NCBI RefSeq assembly: GCF_003073135.1
Contig: NZ_PGDQ01000005.1
Span: forward strand, 372,001 to 436,000
DNA length: 64,000 bases
DNA from: Euzebya rosea
Lineage (GTDB): Bacteria > Actinomycetota > Nitriliruptoria > Euzebyales > Euzebyaceae
Direction of reading: 5' to 3'
Below the pieces are notes generated by a model. It made no database searches, was not told the origin of the DNA, and saw nothing but the letters and a program-made list of their open reading frames with translations. Shown piece by piece: positions 42,813 to 50,853 of this stretch (positions are counted from its first letter, which is position 1; each line of letters starts with the position of its first letter). Position numbers and translations under genes: made by a program.

Positions 42813-43666
42813 GACGATGCCCCCGTTCGGCCCATCGGTCGGTCGGTGGCGGTGAGCGCGTAGTAGGCGTAGCGGTCGCCGATGACCTCCTCGGCGGGTT
42901 CGAGGGTCAACAGGTGCGGGGTCAGGCCGTTCGCCTGGCACAGGGTCCAGAACTCGTCGATGCCGTATGTGGTGACGGCTGCGGGATCCAGACGGTAGAA
43001 GGCGCGCATCGGGCGAGTCCGGACGCGACCGGTCCTGTAGCGGATCTGGATCAGCGCCATACCGCCGGGTCGAAGCATCTGCCGTGCGATCTGCAGGATG
43101 CGCTCGCCGTACTCGGGGCTCGGGATGAGCTCCATGACGTTGACGCACAGGAACAGGTCGAGTGGGGCGGCTACGGCGCTGAGGGCTGCCTCGGGGTCGG
43201 CCACGGTGGTCAGGACCGGGGTGAAGGCCGGGCCGACCTCGGCCAGCTCACGCTCGGCTTCGTCGAGGGATTCCGGGCTGACGTCGACGCCGTAGAGCGT
43301 CGAGGCGTGTGGGGCGAGCGCCCGCAGGTTGGTGCCGCCACCACAGCCCCACTCGAGGACCGTCAGGTCGCTCGTGGGGAAATCGATCGCAGTGGCGAAG
43401 CGCTGGAAGCGCGCTGCGTTGCGAGCGCCCATCCGGTCGAAGGCGTCATCGCCGATGCCCTCTTCGCCGCGCCAGTGGAACATGTTCGGCGCATCCAGCG
43501 CTTCGCGGGTCCAGTAGTCGTGCGACTGATCGATGATGGCGGACTCACCCTGGTTCAGCCCGGTGCGGGCAAGCAGTCCCAGGACGTAGCGGGTCAGGTT
43601 GCGCAGTGGCACCCACAGGGGGCTGTTGCGCAACAGCTGCTCCAGGCCGGTGATGAGGCGCCTCAT
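42809..43666 (-). CDS. Class I SAM-dependent methyltransferase
   Basis: A 285-aa enzyme. Motif I is VLEWGCGGGTNLRAL, motif II GVDVSPE, motif IV LFLCVNVMELIP, and the post-motif region MLRPGGMALIQIRYRTG is normal for small-molecule or sugar methyltransferases. The N-terminal 60 residues are hydrophobic and may associate with the membrane (LLRNSPLWVPLRNLTRYVLG). It is the middle gene of a leftward three-gene operon with 4-bp overlaps on both sides. Confidence 0.82.
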   Translation of the reverse strand: MRRLITGLEQLLRNSPLWVPLRNLTRYVLGLLARTGLNQGESAIIDQSHDYWTREALDAPNMFHWRGEEGIGDDAFDRMGARNAARFQRFATAIDFPTSDLTVLEWGCGGGTNLRALAPHASTLYGVDVSPESLDEAERELAEVGPAFTPVLTTVADPEAALSAVAAPLDLFLCVNVMELIPSPEYGERILQIARQMLRPGGMALIQIRYRTGRVRTRPMRAFYRLDPAAVTTYGIDEFWTLCQANGLTPHLLTLEPAEEVIGDRYAYYALTATDRPMGRTGASS

Positions 43667-44061
43667 GACGACATCCGGACGAGGACGGAGGTGAGCGCCA
43701 TGGCGGAGGGAGACATGGCGATATCCATGCACATGACGGGAGGGGGAACCGGCTCGCCTCCAGCCCAGCGTGCAGTCGGCCCAACGGCGGCTTCCGTGGC
43801 TCCCGAGGCAGCTGCCTGTGCGGTTGGGGTGGTTGACGGTGATGCGGGCGGTGCCGGTTCTGCTGCCACTGGGGAAGTCTCGCTGGGGACGTTGGTGGCT
43901 ACCGACGAAGTCGGTGGGGTCGCCGCTTTCGGGGGCCCGACTGGCTCGGTCCTGTAGGTGCTGGTGAGGGCGGAGCGGGCCGCGGCGGGCGCGGCGAGCT
44001 GGCGGTCGAGCAGCACGAGGCTGGCCGGCATCGGTCGCCGGCTCTGGTGGGGGGTGGTCAT
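43663..44061 (-). CDS. Ala/Pro/Thr-rich hypothetical protein, first in methyltransferase operon
   Basis: A 132-aa protein. The start at 44061 is preceded by AAGGAACG at 10 bases. The middle is Ala/Pro/Thr/Ser-rich and low complexity. The C-terminus is hydrophobic and Met-rich (VMCMDIAMSPSAMAL), which could be a membrane anchor or metal ligand cluster. It overlaps the methyltransferase start by 4 bp (ATGA). No family recognised; the low-complexity core makes it less certain than its neighbours. Confidence 0.55.
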   Translation of the reverse strand: MTTPHQSRRPMPASLVLLDRQLAAPAAARSALTSTYRTEPVGPPKAATPPTSSVATNVPSETSPVAAEPAPPASPSTTPTAQAAASGATEAAVGPTARWAGGEPVPPPVMCMDIAMSPSAMALTSVLVRMSS

Positions 44062-44248
44062 GGCGATGCGTTCCTTGGTCGCGACTCGGTGGGACCATCC
44101 GGCAGGAACCGGTGGTCGCGGGTCGCACCCGGGTGGAGCGAGGCGGGTCACGGTGCACGCGAACAACTGGTGGTCGCGTGATGAACGCCTGGGCGCGCTG
44201 ATCGCCGGGTGCGGGCGCAGCAACACGGGCCGGGCGACCCGCTGTCCT

Positions 44249-44623
44249 CTAGATCCGGAGGATGGCGAGCAGTGCCAGTCGCGTTGCCTGCCGCCTTTGC
44301 AGTCGGCCGGTCCAGAGGCCGTGCAGCACCGGTCCGGTTGACTGATCGGCGGACCGCTCGCCGCGCATCACTGCGGCGAACGCCAGAGCCAGGAGCAGCA
44401 CCAGGCCGTACAGGCGCGCGGTGGGCTGTCCCCTCAGGTGCTCGCCGTCGGCCGGTGTGGCGTCGTCTGGATGCCCGGTGTGGCCATCGGCATCCGCGAC
44501 GTAGGAATGGGCGTGCTGCCCCCCGTCGCCGACGGCGTCGATGTGGCTGTGTGCCACGAGCACGCCAAGGCTCTGCGTCACCACGATGACGCTCACGCAG
44601 AGGAGCAGGAGTACGCGCACCAC
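44249..44623 (-). CDS. Small His-rich membrane protein divergent from copper ATPase 2
   Basis: A 124-aa protein. The N-terminal hydrophobic segment (2-22) may be a signal or membrane anchor. It is followed by an extracytoplasmic His/Asp-rich stretch (HSHIDAVGDGGQHAHSY and HTGHPDD, residues 25-60) suited to metal binding. A second membrane segment is at about 71-87. It is divergent from the ATPase, and the CsoR-type operator at 44665-44681 lies in the 89-bp gap, so both may be copper-induced. Confidence 0.7.
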   Translation of the reverse strand: MVRVLLLLCVSVIVVTQSLGVLVAHSHIDAVGDGGQHAHSYVADADGHTGHPDDATPADGEHLRGQPTARLYGLVLLLALAFAAVMRGERSADQSTGPVLHGLWTGRLQRRQATRLALLAILRI

Positions 44624-44664
44624 GGGGACTGTATCGCAGGTTGCGGCACGACCTACAGTCGTGG

Positions 44665-44681
44665 ATACCCCTCAGGAGTAT
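44665..44681. promoter_or_regulatory. Probable CsoR operator 3 (copper ATPase 2)
   Basis: ATACCCCTCAGGAGTAT, the best palindrome of the three (one mismatch over the 17 bp). The GATACC -10-like element overlaps it at 44664-44669, with TTGCGG at 44641-44646 as a -35 with a 17-bp spacer. The ATPase ATG is 31 bp downstream. Confidence 0.75.
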
Positions 44682-44712
44682 CGACCGGTCAGGTTCGAGC
44701 GAGGATTCCCAC

Positions 44713-46791
44713 ATGGCATCGACATCTCACGCGCGGTCCAGCCACGACACCGACGAATCGCACCGGCCACATGGCGGCGGCCCGGGCGACTCTGCCCACG
44801 ACGCCCAGAAGGGCCACGACGGCGGACACGGTGACCATGCCCGAATGTTCCTCGACCGGCTGCTGCTGTCGACGGTCTTGACCGTTCCGATCCTCGTCTT
44901 CGCTGAACCCGTCCAGTCGCTGCTGGGCTACACGGCCCCCACCTTCGCCGGATCGTCGGCCCTAGCGCCCGTCCTCGGCACGATCGTCTACTTGTACGGA
45001 GGCCAACCGTTCCTCACCGGAGGTCTCGCAGAGGCCCGGCGGCGACAACCCGGGATGATGCTGCTGATCACCCTCGCGATCTCCGTCGCCTATCTGGCCT
45101 CGATGGCGCAGTGGGTGGGCCTGTTCGACCGCGCCATCTGGTGGGAGCTGGCGCTCCTGATCGACATCATGCTCCTTGGTCATTTCGTGGAGATGCGCGC
45201 CGTCGGTCAGGCCCGGGGCGCCCTCGCAGCGTTGGCCGAGCTGCTCCCTGACGATGCCGAGCTCGTCACTGACGACGGATCCACACGCACTGTCAGCGCC
45301 GCCGAGCTGACCCCTGGCGATGTCGTCCTGGTCCGGCCCGGCGGTCGGATCCCCGCTGACGGAACGATCCGAGATGGCAGCGCCGACATAGACGAGTCCA
45401 TGATCACCGGCGAGTCCAACCCCGTCAGTCGCGGGGAGGGCGACCGGGTCGTCGCGGGCACCGTCGTGGCGGAATCAGCCATCGAGGTCACGGTGGAGGC
45501 GACCGGTGAGGACACCACGCTTGCCGGCATCCAGAAGATGGTCGCCGACGCACAGTCGTCGCGGTCACGCACCCAGGTGCTCGCCGACCGTGCCGCGGCG
45601 ATGCTCTTCTATGTCGCGTTGGCCGCGGCCGTCATCACCGCCACGGCGTGGCTGATCGCCGGCGACTCCAACCAGGCGCTGGATCGGACCGTCGCCGTCC
45701 TCGTGATCGCGTGCCCCCACGCGCTGGGGTTGGCGATCCCGTTGGTGACCGCCATCTCCACGTCGCGGTCGGCCAAGGCCGGTGTACTCGTGAAGGACCG
45801 CATGGCGCTGGAGGCCATGCGTGACGTCGACACGGTGTTGTTCGACAAGACCGGGACACTGACCCGAGGTGCCCACGTGGTGACCGAGATCCATCCAGCC
45901 CACGGGATCGACCCCGACGATCTCCTGGCAACCGCCGCCGCAGTCGAGCGATCATCGGAACATCCCCTCGCCCGTGCGATCGTGACCCATGCCGACGAGC
46001 AGGGACTGATCATCCCGGACGCGAACGACTTCGCCTCGATGACCGGCCGTGGAGTCACTGCCACCGTCGCTGGTGCCGAGGTTGCCGTCGGCGGGCCGAG
46101 CCTGCTCCGGCAGCGCGGCCTCAGCCCGCCACCTGGACTCGAACAACGCACCCGGGGCGCAGCTGCGAATGGCGCTGCGATTCTGCACGTCGTGCGCGAC
46201 GGCGAGATCATCGGCGCGATCGCAACGGCAGACGAAATCCGACCCGAATCACGCGCGGCAGTCGAGGCGCTGCAGGACGCCGGTGTCGAAGTGGTGATGA
46301 TCACCGGGGACGCCCGGCAGGTTGCCGACGCGGTCGGCGACGAACTCGGACTGGATCGCGTATTCTCCGAAGTGCTGCCCGAGGACAAGGAGCAGAAAGT
46401 CCGTCAACTGCAGGACGACGGCAAGCGCGTCGCGATGGTCGGCGACGGCGTGAACGACGCCCCGGCCCTGGCGCGGGCAGATGTCGGCATCGCCATCGGC
46501 GCCGGCACCGACGTCGCCATCGAATCCGCCGGACTCGTCCTCGCATCAGACGACCCCCGTGGCGTGGTCGGAATTCGTGAGCTCTCAGCCGCGACCTACC
46601 GCAAGATGATCCAGAACCTGTGGTGGGCTGCCGGCTACAACTTGGCCGCCATACCACTCGCCGCAGGCATCCTGGCCCCGATCGGCTTCGTGCTTCCGAT
46701 TGCGATCGGCGCGATCTTCATGAGCGTTTCGACCGTCATCGTCGCTCTCAATGCCCAACTGCTGCGCAGGGCACCCATCACCAACCTGTGA
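44713..46791 (+). CDS. copB: CopB-type copper-translocating P-type ATPase 2 (CPH motif)
   Basis: A 692-aa P1B ATPase paralogous to the one at 37169-39268. The N-terminus is His-rich (SHARSSHDTDESHRPHGGG, then HDGGHGDHARM) in place of an HMA domain. The CPH site is at Cys334, DKTGTLT has Asp378, TGES and GDGVND are present, and NLWWAAGYN lies near the end. A GAGG site is 9 bases before the ATG. It is the gene most clearly under CsoR control, followed by two overlapping genes that form one operon. A decayed copy of its 3' end lies at 58394. Confidence 0.93.
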   Translation: MASTSHARSSHDTDESHRPHGGGPGDSAHDAQKGHDGGHGDHARMFLDRLLLSTVLTVPILVFAEPVQSLLGYTAPTFAGSSALAPVLGTIVYLYGGQPFLTGGLAEARRRQPGMMLLITLAISVAYLASMAQWVGLFDRAIWWELALLIDIMLLGHFVEMRAVGQARGALAALAELLPDDAELVTDDGSTRTVSAAELTPGDVVLVRPGGRIPADGTIRDGSADIDESMITGESNPVSRGEGDRVVAGTVVAESAIEVTVEATGEDTTLAGIQKMVADAQSSRSRTQVLADRAAAMLFYVALAAAVITATAWLIAGDSNQALDRTVAVLVIACPHALGLAIPLVTAISTSRSAKAGVLVKDRMALEAMRDVDTVLFDKTGTLTRGAHVVTEIHPAHGIDPDDLLATAAAVERSSEHPLARAIVTHADEQGLIIPDANDFASMTGRGVTATVAGAEVAVGGPSLLRQRGLSPPPGLEQRTRGAAANGAAILHVVRDGEIIGAIATADEIRPESRAAVEALQDAGVEVVMITGDARQVADAVGDELGLDRVFSEVLPEDKEQKVRQLQDDGKRVAMVGDGVNDAPALARADVGIAIGAGTDVAIESAGLVLASDDPRGVVGIRELSAATYRKMIQNLWWAAGYNLAAIPLAAGILAPIGFVLPIAIGAIFMSVSTVIVALNAQLLRRAPITNL

Positions 46792-47315
46792 TGGACGATG
46801 CGTCGCCGTTGATGTGGTGGTGGCCGCTGGCCCTCGTTGCTGTTGTGGGCGTGATGATGGGTGCAACCCAGCTCCGAGTCGATCCGCTGGACGATCCCGA
46901 CCCGGCGCACCAGCGGCCCGGCCTCCTCGACCTCGATTCGCTGCCGGCCCCAGCCCCGATCCTTCCCGACTTGGAGGACCACGGCGGGCCGACCCTGTTC
47001 GTCTTCGCGCGTGAGAGCCAGCCGCCCTGCTCGTGGCTGGACGCGCTCGAGATCGCCCGTGCCGCCGTGGTGCTCGCGATCGGGGCACCCGAGGGTGCGG
47101 CGGGTCGCGCTGGCTGCCCCGGGTTGAAGGGTGTCGCGGACCCCTGGGGACTGGCGCGAGAGGTCGGGATGCGAACGCCCCGCGACGGGGGCTTCCCGGT
47201 CGGCTACGCGATCGTCGATGCCGATGGTCTCCTGCGGTACAGGACGCTGGACCCGGACATGGCGCACCTGGTGGACGAGATCAACACCATGATCGAGGCG
47301 GTGAGGAACGCTTGA
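46791..47315 (+). CDS. Membrane-anchored thioredoxin/redoxin-like protein
   Basis: A 174-aa protein with one N-terminal membrane anchor (about 6-28) and a domain outside the membrane. GPTLFVFARESQPPCSWL, GCPGLKG, then a cis-Pro-like GFPVGYAIVDADGLLRYR fits a thioredoxin-like redoxin. Two or three Cys are present but no CxxC. The ATG shares one base with the ATPase stop (TGATG). It may act in redox handling of copper or Cys in the envelope, which is inference. Confidence 0.65.
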   Translation: MDDASPLMWWWPLALVAVVGVMMGATQLRVDPLDDPDPAHQRPGLLDLDSLPAPAPILPDLEDHGGPTLFVFARESQPPCSWLDALEIARAAVVLAIGAPEGAAGRAGCPGLKGVADPWGLAREVGMRTPRDGGFPVGYAIVDADGLLRYRTLDPDMAHLVDEINTMIEAVRNA

Positions 47316-47707
47316 GCACACGGGCACAGATCGTTGTGGTGCTGGCGTCGGAGGCCGCGCTCTACGCCACCTACACCGGTCACGATGCCGCGTTCCACTG
47401 GTTCACCCATCTGCTGGTCGGTGCACTCGCGGCACTGTCCCTGATGACGGCCCGGACCCTGCGGACGCGACGTCCTGCGAGCAGTCCGCTGCTGCAGATC
47501 CTGTTCTGGCACGTGGTGGCGATGCTGCCCGACCTGTTGTTCATCGGTGGGATCCCGCACCAGCCGTGGATGGACGTATTCCTCGGACACGTCTCGTCTC
47601 ACTTCGTGCCCGGCCGAAACCTCACCTGGCTGGGCCTCGTTGCGGCGACGAGCGCCGCGGCGGCCATCGTCCAGCGCGAGGCGCAGGATGCCTCGACACC
47701 CACGTAG
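47312..47707 (+). CDS. Small polytopic membrane protein with conserved His pairs
   Basis: A 131-aa protein with about four membrane segments and many His: HDAAFHWFTH, FWHVVAMLPD, IPHQPWMDVFLGHVSSHF. The pattern recalls small metal-dependent-hydrolase-like membrane proteins (DUF457 type), but I cannot confirm that. A TTG at 47312 overlaps the preceding stop by 4 bp; a GTG at 47336 is an alternative. A decayed copy (58615-58870) lies 11 kb away. Confidence 0.7.
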   Translation: MSTRAQIVVVLASEAALYATYTGHDAAFHWFTHLLVGALAALSLMTARTLRTRRPASSPLLQILFWHVVAMLPDLLFIGGIPHQPWMDVFLGHVSSHFVPGRNLTWLGLVAATSAAAAIVQREAQDASTPT

Positions 47708-48066
47708 CGCAGCCGTTGGCCTTTGCAGCGGGACGGATCTGCTGGCGGCGGTCCCGAAGCGCCGCGTGTGAAGACGAGTTCGTTGTTCACCGCCTCGAGC
47801 AGTGCGCCGACGGGGCGAAGGACCGATTCGGGACAGAGAGAGACTCTGAGTGGCATCGGTACCGCGCTCCTCGAGGCGGTGAACCAACTGATCAGGAATA
47901 CGTGAGACTGGGTCCGCGAGACCCACCGACGTCCCATCTGTCGTGGCAGGCCCATTGCAAGGGGCAGCATCCCCGACCAGAACCTCGCACCACTTCTGCA
48001 TCGCGAGCGAGCGCATTTCACACCGTAGCGCCGGCGCCACTGCCACGACGTCGACCCGTGCACCGA
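47708..48066. other. Gene-free stretch with a 15-bp inverted repeat
   Basis: No convincing gene on either strand. gttcaccgcctcgag at 47785-47799 is perfectly inverted at 47870-47884, and the match continues with a gap on both sides. A further small stem (tgggtc/gaccca, 47909-47914 and 47920-47925) could terminate the ATPase operon. The stretch may be the remains of an inserted element. Confidence 0.6.
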
Positions 48067-48381
48067 TCACGGGAAGGAAGTCAGGATGGGTCGATGCGGA
48101 CGTGGGCGAACAGTCCGGCGACGCCAACCGCCGCCTTCGCACGCCACGGAGCCCGGGAATCCGATGCCAGTCGCCACGCCCCCACCACTCGGTAGGCGAT
48201 CAGCCAGCAGCCAAGTCATGATCCAGCAGGACACGAGGAGGAAGCCCGACAGGAGAAAGGCGACCACACCGACATGTCGCCACCATGACTCACCCGAACG
48301 CACGGCGGCGCGAGTTGTCCGGGCGATCCGGTCGGGATGCGTCCAAGACGCTGGTGCGAAGGTAAGGTCGGTCAGGTCCAT
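48067..48381 (-). CDS. Hypothetical single-pass membrane protein
   Basis: A 104-aa protein. A polar start (DLTFAPASWTHPDRIARTTR) precedes one strong membrane segment (VGVVAFLLSGFLLVSCWIMTWLL, about 41-62), and a basic Arg/Pro-rich tail ends the protein. No family recognised. Its ATG overlaps the ATG of the gene on the other strand, so one of the two starts must be wrong or the pair is not simultaneously expressed. Confidence 0.45.
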   Translation of the reverse strand: MDLTDLTFAPASWTHPDRIARTTRAAVRSGESWWRHVGVVAFLLSGFLLVSCWIMTWLLADRLPSGGGVATGIGFPGSVACEGGGWRRRTVRPRPHRPILTSFP

Positions 48382-48895
48382 GTCGTTCGCGCGCCGAGGT
48401 GCAGTCGAGATCGCCAGCGTGGTGTTGTCCCACGCGGCGGTCGGTGCGATCGTGCACGGTTTACCGAGCGATTCTGCCGTGGGTGCGCATGCTGTGCATC
48501 TGCCCATGACCGTGCTCGCCTTCGTCGTCATGGTCGCCGTCGCGTGCAGACAGACGGCGTTTCGCTCACGTTTGGGTGGGGCGGCCGTGCTGGCCCGTCG
48601 GACAGCGTGGCTCGCGTCCTATTCGGCAGCTGAGACGGTCATGGTCGACGGCTTCGGGTGGCACCTGTTCCACGATCCGTGGCTTTTCTTGGCTCCAATC
48701 GGCGTGCTGGTGGCGTGCAGTGGTGCGGCGCTGATCGCAACGGTCGGCGTCGCGATCTGGGAGGCGCTACCGCGTGCTGGGTTCGATCGGCCGCGCGTGG
48801 CCCTGCACCATGGGTTCTCGCCCGCGACCGCGACGTGGAGGGCTCGTCTGTGGGCTTCGTCTGCGTTGGGGAGGGCTCCGCCGCTGACGACCTGA
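48380..48895 (+). CDS. Hypothetical polytopic membrane protein
   Basis: A 171-aa protein with three to four hydrophobic segments (about 7-25, 42-60, 75-92 and 103-125), His in SHAAVGAIVHG and GWHLFHDPW, and a basic tail. No family recognised. The ATG at 48380 has only a weak upstream AAGG; a GTG at 48419 would avoid the overlap with the opposite gene. It precedes the CopC-CopD gene by 66 bp and may belong to that operon. Confidence 0.55.
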   Translation: MSFARRGAVEIASVVLSHAAVGAIVHGLPSDSAVGAHAVHLPMTVLAFVVMVAVACRQTAFRSRLGGAAVLARRTAWLASYSAAETVMVDGFGWHLFHDPWLFLAPIGVLVACSGAALIATVGVAIWEALPRAGFDRPRVALHHGFSPATATWRARLWASSALGRAPPLTT

Positions 48896-48961
48896 CGCGC
48901 AGGCCGGTTTCCCGGACCTGCGCTGCGTCGGTGAATCGTCGATCGGCCCCTGAGGGTCGAG

Positions 48962-50830
48962 GTGGGTTGCGTTGTGGAGTTCTTGTGTTGCGGTCGATCG
49001 CGGCTGTCCGTGGTCACTGCCGTTGCGGTGTTGGTGCTGACCGGGCTGTCCGTGCTGTTGGCGGCACCGGCGATGGCTCACGCGCGGCTGGTCGCCACCC
49101 AGCCGGCTGCCGGGGAAACGCTCGCGGAGGCTCCCGATCAGGTCCTGCTGACGTACAGCGAACCGGTCGAGGAGTCCTTCTCCGACGTCCAGGTCTTCGA
49201 TCCCGCAGGCACCCGGGTCGATGCGCGCGCGGCCCGGATCGAGGGGCCGGAAATCGTCGTACCCATGATGCCGATCGCCGACGGTGGCACGTATACGGTG
49301 CTCTTCCGCGTGATCGGGGTGGACGGGCACCCGGTGGAGTCCCGTCTCACGTTCACCGTCGAACCAGTCGCGCAACTGGCGGGAACACCTGCCCCCGAAC
49401 CAAGCGAGTCGACGCCCGCGGATGCCACGACGGAGGTCGAGACCGCTGTTCCCACGGGGCCGACAGACCCGCCGGCGTTGCCGTCGCCGGGGGCGGAGGA
49501 CGCGACAGACGAAGAGCTTGCGGTCCTCCCGACGCTCGACCCGACGACGCTTGGCGAGAGTCCGGCTGTGGACCCGCAGAGCATCGAGCTCGAGGATGCC
49601 GGCCCCGGGACCGACGTCGGCCTCCTGATGTTCCGGATCCTGGACTACGTCGCGCTCGTCGTGATCGCAGCCGGGCTCGTGGGCAGGCTGTGGCTGTTCA
49701 CTGACGAAAGACCGGGGGTTGCCGGTCGTCACAGGCTCATGGAACGCGTGACAGCCTCAGGTGGCGTTGCGCTCGCCGTGGCCGCGGTGATGGTGTTCCT
49801 GTTCGGGTTGTCCTCGGCTGCTGCCGAACCGCTGCCGGCCGCCCTGGGTGGCGAACTCGTCGGGCGTTTCGCAGGCACGCGGTTCGGGCGTCTGGTGCTC
49901 ATCCAAGCGGCGATCGGTCTGGGGATCGCGATGCTGTCCGCCTCGCGGATGGGTCGTCGTGGGCCGTGGGCGGCTGCCGCGTTGGGCGTAACGGCTGCGG
50001 CGCTGCCGGGCGTGTGGGGCCATGCAGGAACCACCAGTCCCGTTCCGGTCGCCATCGTTAGCGACTGGACGCACGTCGTCGCCGCTGCCGTGTGGGTCGG
50101 CGGCCTTGCGGTGACCCTCGGCGTCGTCGGTCGCGGCGCTCGTGACATGAGCGGTGGGTTGGAGCCGGTGATTCGGTTCAGTCGGCTGGCCGGCGTCGCG
50201 GTGTGGGCGGTGTTGACGAGCGGGGTGGTCACCGCGCTGCTGCACATCGGCGAGCTGTCGCAGCTGGCCGGCACCGACTACGGCCGCCTGGTCATCGCCA
50301 AGACGGCGCTGTTCGGTGGGATCGCCGGACTTGGGTTGCTGAACCGGACGCGGGCCATTCCCGAACTGAGGCGGGCGGTCCAACGGGGAGCAAGCTCGGC
50401 GGCCGGCGGACGGATGCTCTGGCGGTTGGGACTCACGGAGCTCGCGGTGATGGTTGTGGCGCTTGGTGTGGCCGGCGGACTGGCGTCCAGCATCCCCGCC
50501 GAGGCCGAGGCAGCGGCGCGCGTGGAGTTCATCGCCGCACAGCTGACCGACGAGGCCACCGTCAACCTCACGATCGACCCGGCCCAGCCCGGCAGCAACG
50601 TCCTGCATCTGTACATCTTGGGTGCCAACGGTCAGCCTCGCCCGGTCGACGGTGCCCGACTCAGTCTGACCGGTGCCGCCGACCTACCCGTCGATCTCTT
50701 CGTCTCCGGGCCGGGCCACTACACGGTCCTCGATCAGACCATCCCCAGCGCCGGGGACTACCTCATGGCGGTCGAGGTCGACCTGGACGGCGAACTCCGG
50801 CGTGCAACGGCGACAGTGACCATCCGATGA
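48962..50830 (+). CDS. CopC-CopD fusion protein
   Basis: A 622-aa exported and membrane-embedded copper protein. A signal (about 17-39, ending AMA) exposes His41 as the new N-terminus, which is the copper-binding His of CopC. The CopC domain runs to about 140 (TYSEPVEESFSDVQV, then VIGVDGHPVESRLTF with the second His). After an acidic Pro/Thr linker, the CopD domain spans about 225-520 with eight membrane segments, including WGHAGTTSP and DWTHVVAAAVWVGGL. An extra C-terminal beta domain (about 525-620) follows. YcnJ-like fusions take up or store copper. It heads a coupled operon reaching 56283. Confidence 0.9.
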   Translation: MGCVVEFLCCGRSRLSVVTAVAVLVLTGLSVLLAAPAMAHARLVATQPAAGETLAEAPDQVLLTYSEPVEESFSDVQVFDPAGTRVDARAARIEGPEIVVPMMPIADGGTYTVLFRVIGVDGHPVESRLTFTVEPVAQLAGTPAPEPSESTPADATTEVETAVPTGPTDPPALPSPGAEDATDEELAVLPTLDPTTLGESPAVDPQSIELEDAGPGTDVGLLMFRILDYVALVVIAAGLVGRLWLFTDERPGVAGRHRLMERVTASGGVALAVAAVMVFLFGLSSAAAEPLPAALGGELVGRFAGTRFGRLVLIQAAIGLGIAMLSASRMGRRGPWAAAALGVTAAALPGVWGHAGTTSPVPVAIVSDWTHVVAAAVWVGGLAVTLGVVGRGARDMSGGLEPVIRFSRLAGVAVWAVLTSGVVTALLHIGELSQLAGTDYGRLVIAKTALFGGIAGLGLLNRTRAIPELRRAVQRGASSAAGGRMLWRLGLTELAVMVVALGVAGGLASSIPAEAEAAARVEFIAAQLTDEATVNLTIDPAQPGSNVLHLYILGANGQPRPVDGARLSLTGAADLPVDLFVSGPGHYTVLDQTIPSAGDYLMAVEVDLDGELRRATATVTIR

Positions 50831-50853
50831 GACTGGGACTTGAAGGAATGTTG

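Noticed and set aside
47204-48142. Leftward open frame of 312 codons across the gene-free stretch
   Set aside because: Arg/Ser-rich, antisense to two overlapping genes at its end, and no recognisable domain or start signal.
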